From assembly GCA_016177905.1 (NCBI GenBank), contig JACOUK010000075.1, positions 1 to 6,458 of the forward strand: a stretch of 6,458 bases of DNA. The letters run 5' to 3'. Below the pieces are notes generated by a model, which did not search any database, was not told the DNA's origin, and saw only the letters and a list, made by a program, of their open reading frames with translations. Shown here piece by piece: positions 4,738-6,458 of this stretch. A program made the translations under genes and the position numbers. Every line of letters starts with the position of its first letter. Position 1 is the stretch's first letter. This DNA is from Candidatus Spechtiibacteriota bacterium (GTDB lineage: Bacteria > Patescibacteriota > Minisyncoccia > Spechtbacterales > HO2-43-30).

Positions 4738-6458
4738 ATGTTTTTTACGAAGCAAAAATATTTTTTTACTGCCGTCTTTATTCTGGGCGGTGTTTTGTTT
4801 GCAGCGCCCGCGTACGCGGACACCATAAGTTTCAATGTGGATCCGACGCATGATTCAGAAAAGAGCGAGACGATTGCGGCAACATCGTATTTTGTGGGAG
4901 AAAAGGCGCGTTGGTACATTTCCGATCAATACTTTACGGCGTTAAATTCAGCCCAGCAGACGAATCTTTTGGCGGATGTGCGGAATGTTTCGCAGGAATT
5001 TGACGCGGTTATATATCCTTACGAGAGAGCTTTGTTTGGTTCTGAACCAACTCCCGGAATAGATAATGACCCCAAAATTTTTATCCTGCTTTCGCAGCTT
5101 ATTGATGACGCGGGAGGATATTTTCGTGAACAAGACGGTTTTGCTCGCGATGTTGCTCCAAATTCAAATGAGCACGAAATGCTCTACCTCAATATTCGTT
5201 ATATGGGAAGTCCGCGCATGCGCGCGTTTCTCGCGCATGAATTTCAGCATTTGATTACGTTTAATCAAAAACGCATACAATATGGATTGAAAGAAGATGT
5301 GTGGATGAACGAAATGCGTTCCGAACTCGCCCCGACGCTTCTTGGGTATGACGATAATTACAAGGGAAGCAATCTCGAGGCGCGAGTTTCAATCTTTCTT
5401 AAAAATCCGGTAGACTCGCTTTTAAATTGGCAGAACAAAGCGCAGGATTACGGATCAGTCAATTTGTTCGGGCAGTATGTTTTGGATCATTACGGCCGAT
5501 CCGTGATTGCGTCGATGGTAGAGAATCGCAGGGTTGGGGTGGATAGCTTCAACGAGGCATTGCGGGCTTTCGGGTTCAAGGAGAGTTTTTCGGATGTGTT
5601 TACGAATTGGAGTATCGCGCTTTTGGTGAATAATTGTTCGTATAGCGCGGGAATCTATTGTTTTTTGAATCCGTCCCTTTCGTACGGCGCAATCCATGTT
5701 CCGTTCGCAAAGCCGGGAGGCAGCGGATCTTTGATTGACGTTGCGCAAACATCGTACGAATGGGAAGCAAATTGGTTTGAATTTTTCACGCCGCTGAAGG
5801 CTGAACGGCCGGAAAAACATGTGTTTCATCTTAATTTCGACAGCCCCATAAATAGCGGCTTCCGCATTCCTATTATTGTGTATAAGGAAGATGGGGTTCA
5901 AATCCGTGAAATTGGACAGATGAACCTTGCGGGCGGGAAAGGAGAATTTTCAAGAGAAGATTTCGGTTTTGTAATTCCTCGAATCGTTATTATTCCTTCA
6001 AATCAATATAGCATCGGCGGGACATATGGAGAAAATGCTCCGCGCGTTTCGTATAATTTTACGGCTTCTTTGCTTCCAAAATTGCAGGAACTTCAGGCAG
6101 TTTCGACGACTACCGCAACTTCGACGGACCTGCCTGCCGGCGAGGCAGGGCCGCAGATCGTTCAAATCGTTCCTCAATTACCGGATTTTCCCGATGGCAC
6201 GCTTCTGCGGGCGCGGGATGATTACAAAGTGTATATTATCAAGGGCCCTTCGGCGAGATCAGGGCAAGCTTATAAACGCTGGATTCAAAATTCAAAAATT
6301 TTTGAATTCTATCCGCATTTGAGTTTTGACGCGGTGAAGGTTGTGGAGCAAAGCACTCTCGCGCTCTATAAAGATTCGTATCTTGTGCGGAAAGACGGCG
6401 ATTCGAAAGTGTATGAAATAAATGGCGATGGCACGCGGCATTGGCTCGATATGACTCC
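4738..6458 (+). CDS. Secreted zinc metalloprotease, peptidase M30 (hyicolysin)-like, C-terminus cut by the window edge
   Basis: The frame is open from the ATG at 4738 to the end, 573 codons. A signal peptide is clear: lysines at 5 and 7, a hydrophobic core (about 9-24) and an AYA|D cleavage site after residue 27. The zinc motif HEFQH is at 167-171 (H167, E168 general base, H171). The third ligand is probably E192 in WMNEMRSE (189-196), 20 residues later, as in the gluzincin-type M30 proteases. C300 and C308 may form a disulphide, fitting an exported protein. Residues about 341-447 look like a beta-sandwich, followed by a Ser/Thr-rich linker and then tandem modules with the pattern Y/S-KVY-I...RxW (about 486-545 and 546 onward). 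Two in-frame palindromic repeats lie in the linker (6129-6149) and in the first module (6246-6269). No Shine-Dalgarno precedes the ATG; the inverted-repeat element ends 7 nt upstream. Assignment to M30 rather than M6 rests on motif context alone. Confidence 0.87.
   Translation, partial: MFFTKQKYFFTAVFILGGVLFAAPAYADTISFNVDPTHDSEKSETIAATSYFVGEKARWYISDQYFTALNSAQQTNLLADVRNVSQEFDAVIYPYERALFGSEPTPGIDNDPKIFILLSQLIDDAGGYFREQDGFARDVAPNSNEHEMLYLNIRYMGSPRMRAFLAHEFQHLITFNQKRIQYGLKEDVWMNEMRSELAPTLLGYDDNYKGSNLEARVSIFLKNPVDSLLNWQNKAQDYGSVNLFGQYVLDHYGRSVIASMVENRRVGVDSFNEALRAFGFKESFSDVFTNWSIALLVNNCSYSAGIYCFLNPSLSYGAIHVPFAKPGGSGSLIDVAQTSYEWEANWFEFFTPLKAERPEKHVFHLNFDSPINSGFRIPIIVYKEDGVQIREIGQMNLAGGKGEFSREDFGFVIPRIVIIPSNQYSIGGTYGENAPRVSYNFTASLLPKLQELQAVSTTTATSTDLPAGEAGPQIVQIVPQLPDFPDGTLLRARDDYKVYIIKGPSARSGQAYKRWIQNSKIFEFYPHLSFDAVKVVEQSTLALYKDSYLVRKDGDSKVYEINGDGTRHWLDMT
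6129..6149. repeat. In-frame intragenic palindromic repeat (CCTGCCT / AGGCAGG)
   Basis: CCTGCCT (6129-6135) and AGGCAGG (6143-6149) flank a GCCGGCG centre, 21 nt in all, equal to seven codons. It encodes the core of DLPAGEAG (residues 464-471) in the low-complexity linker of the metalloprotease, so it keeps the frame. From memory, palindromes of this CCTGCC...GGCAGG type that encode LPAG-like peptides are widespread inside CPR genes; I cannot verify copy number here. Confidence 0.6.
6246..6269. repeat. In-frame intragenic repeat of the CCCTTCG...AGGGCAAGC type
   Basis: The 24-nt stretch starts CCCTTCGG and ends CAGGGCAAGC, with CCCT (6246-6249) facing AGGG (6261-6264). It resembles the dispersed CCTTCGACAAGCTCAGG family known from many bacterial genomes, with a few substitutions. 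In this frame it encodes PSARSGQA, an insertion of eight codons between KVYIIKG and YKRWI of the first C-terminal module, where the second module has only a short turn. Match to the family is from recall. Confidence 0.55.

Noticed and set aside
4622..4746. Intrinsic terminator at the large hairpin
   Set aside because: The stem is far longer than usual and the nearest T-run (4741-4746) starts 10 nt after it, inside the next gene.

Overview
The window is a compact bacterial gene block of roughly balanced base composition. It encodes synthesis and export of a cell-surface glycan, followed by a secreted metalloprotease. The genes read with the standard bacterial code: stops are TAA, TAA and TAG, and no in-frame TGA is needed. 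Several features suggest a Candidate Phyla Radiation (Patescibacteria), probably Parcubacteria-like, genome: a short nucleotide-sugar dehydrogenase, an O-antigen-ligase-type protein with a C-terminal TPR tail, tight or overlapping genes with little Shine-Dalgarno signal, and palindromic repeats inserted in frame inside a coding region. This assignment is inference from style, not from a marker gene.

Layout. Positions 1-816 on the minus strand hold the first 272 codons of a multi-pass membrane glycosyltransferase of the GT39/ArnT-PMT type, which runs off the left edge. A 54-bp divergent intergenic region (817-870) carries one plausible sigma-70-like promoter for each direction, each with its -10 box 6 nt from the ATG, so both first genes may be transcribed without a leader. 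On the plus strand follow a nucleotide-sugar 4-epimerase-like SDR protein (871-1761), a short UDP-sugar/GDP-mannose dehydrogenase lacking the usual C-terminal domain (1775-2614), and a 672-residue O-antigen ligase/polymerase-family protein with C-terminal TPRs (2592-4610). The ligase overlaps the dehydrogenase by 23 bp. Almost all of the next gap (4622-4730) is a 109-bp element with perfect 26-bp inverted ends, like a MITE or a very long hairpin. Seven bases later starts a secreted M30-like zinc metalloprotease (4738 to the right edge, incomplete), whose C-terminal part carries two in-frame palindromic repeat insertions.

How they may work together. The epimerase and dehydrogenase would supply a modified UDP-sugar, perhaps a uronic acid or N-acetylated uronic acid. 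The GT39 enzyme would transfer a lipid-linked sugar outside the membrane, and the Wzy_C/WaaL-family protein would polymerise or ligate the glycan at the outer face. The secreted protease has no obvious biochemical link to glycan synthesis; it may share the transcript or may have been partly uncoupled from it by the hairpin element. The only RNA element suspected is the 4622-4730 hairpin; no tRNA, rRNA or CRISPR array is visible.
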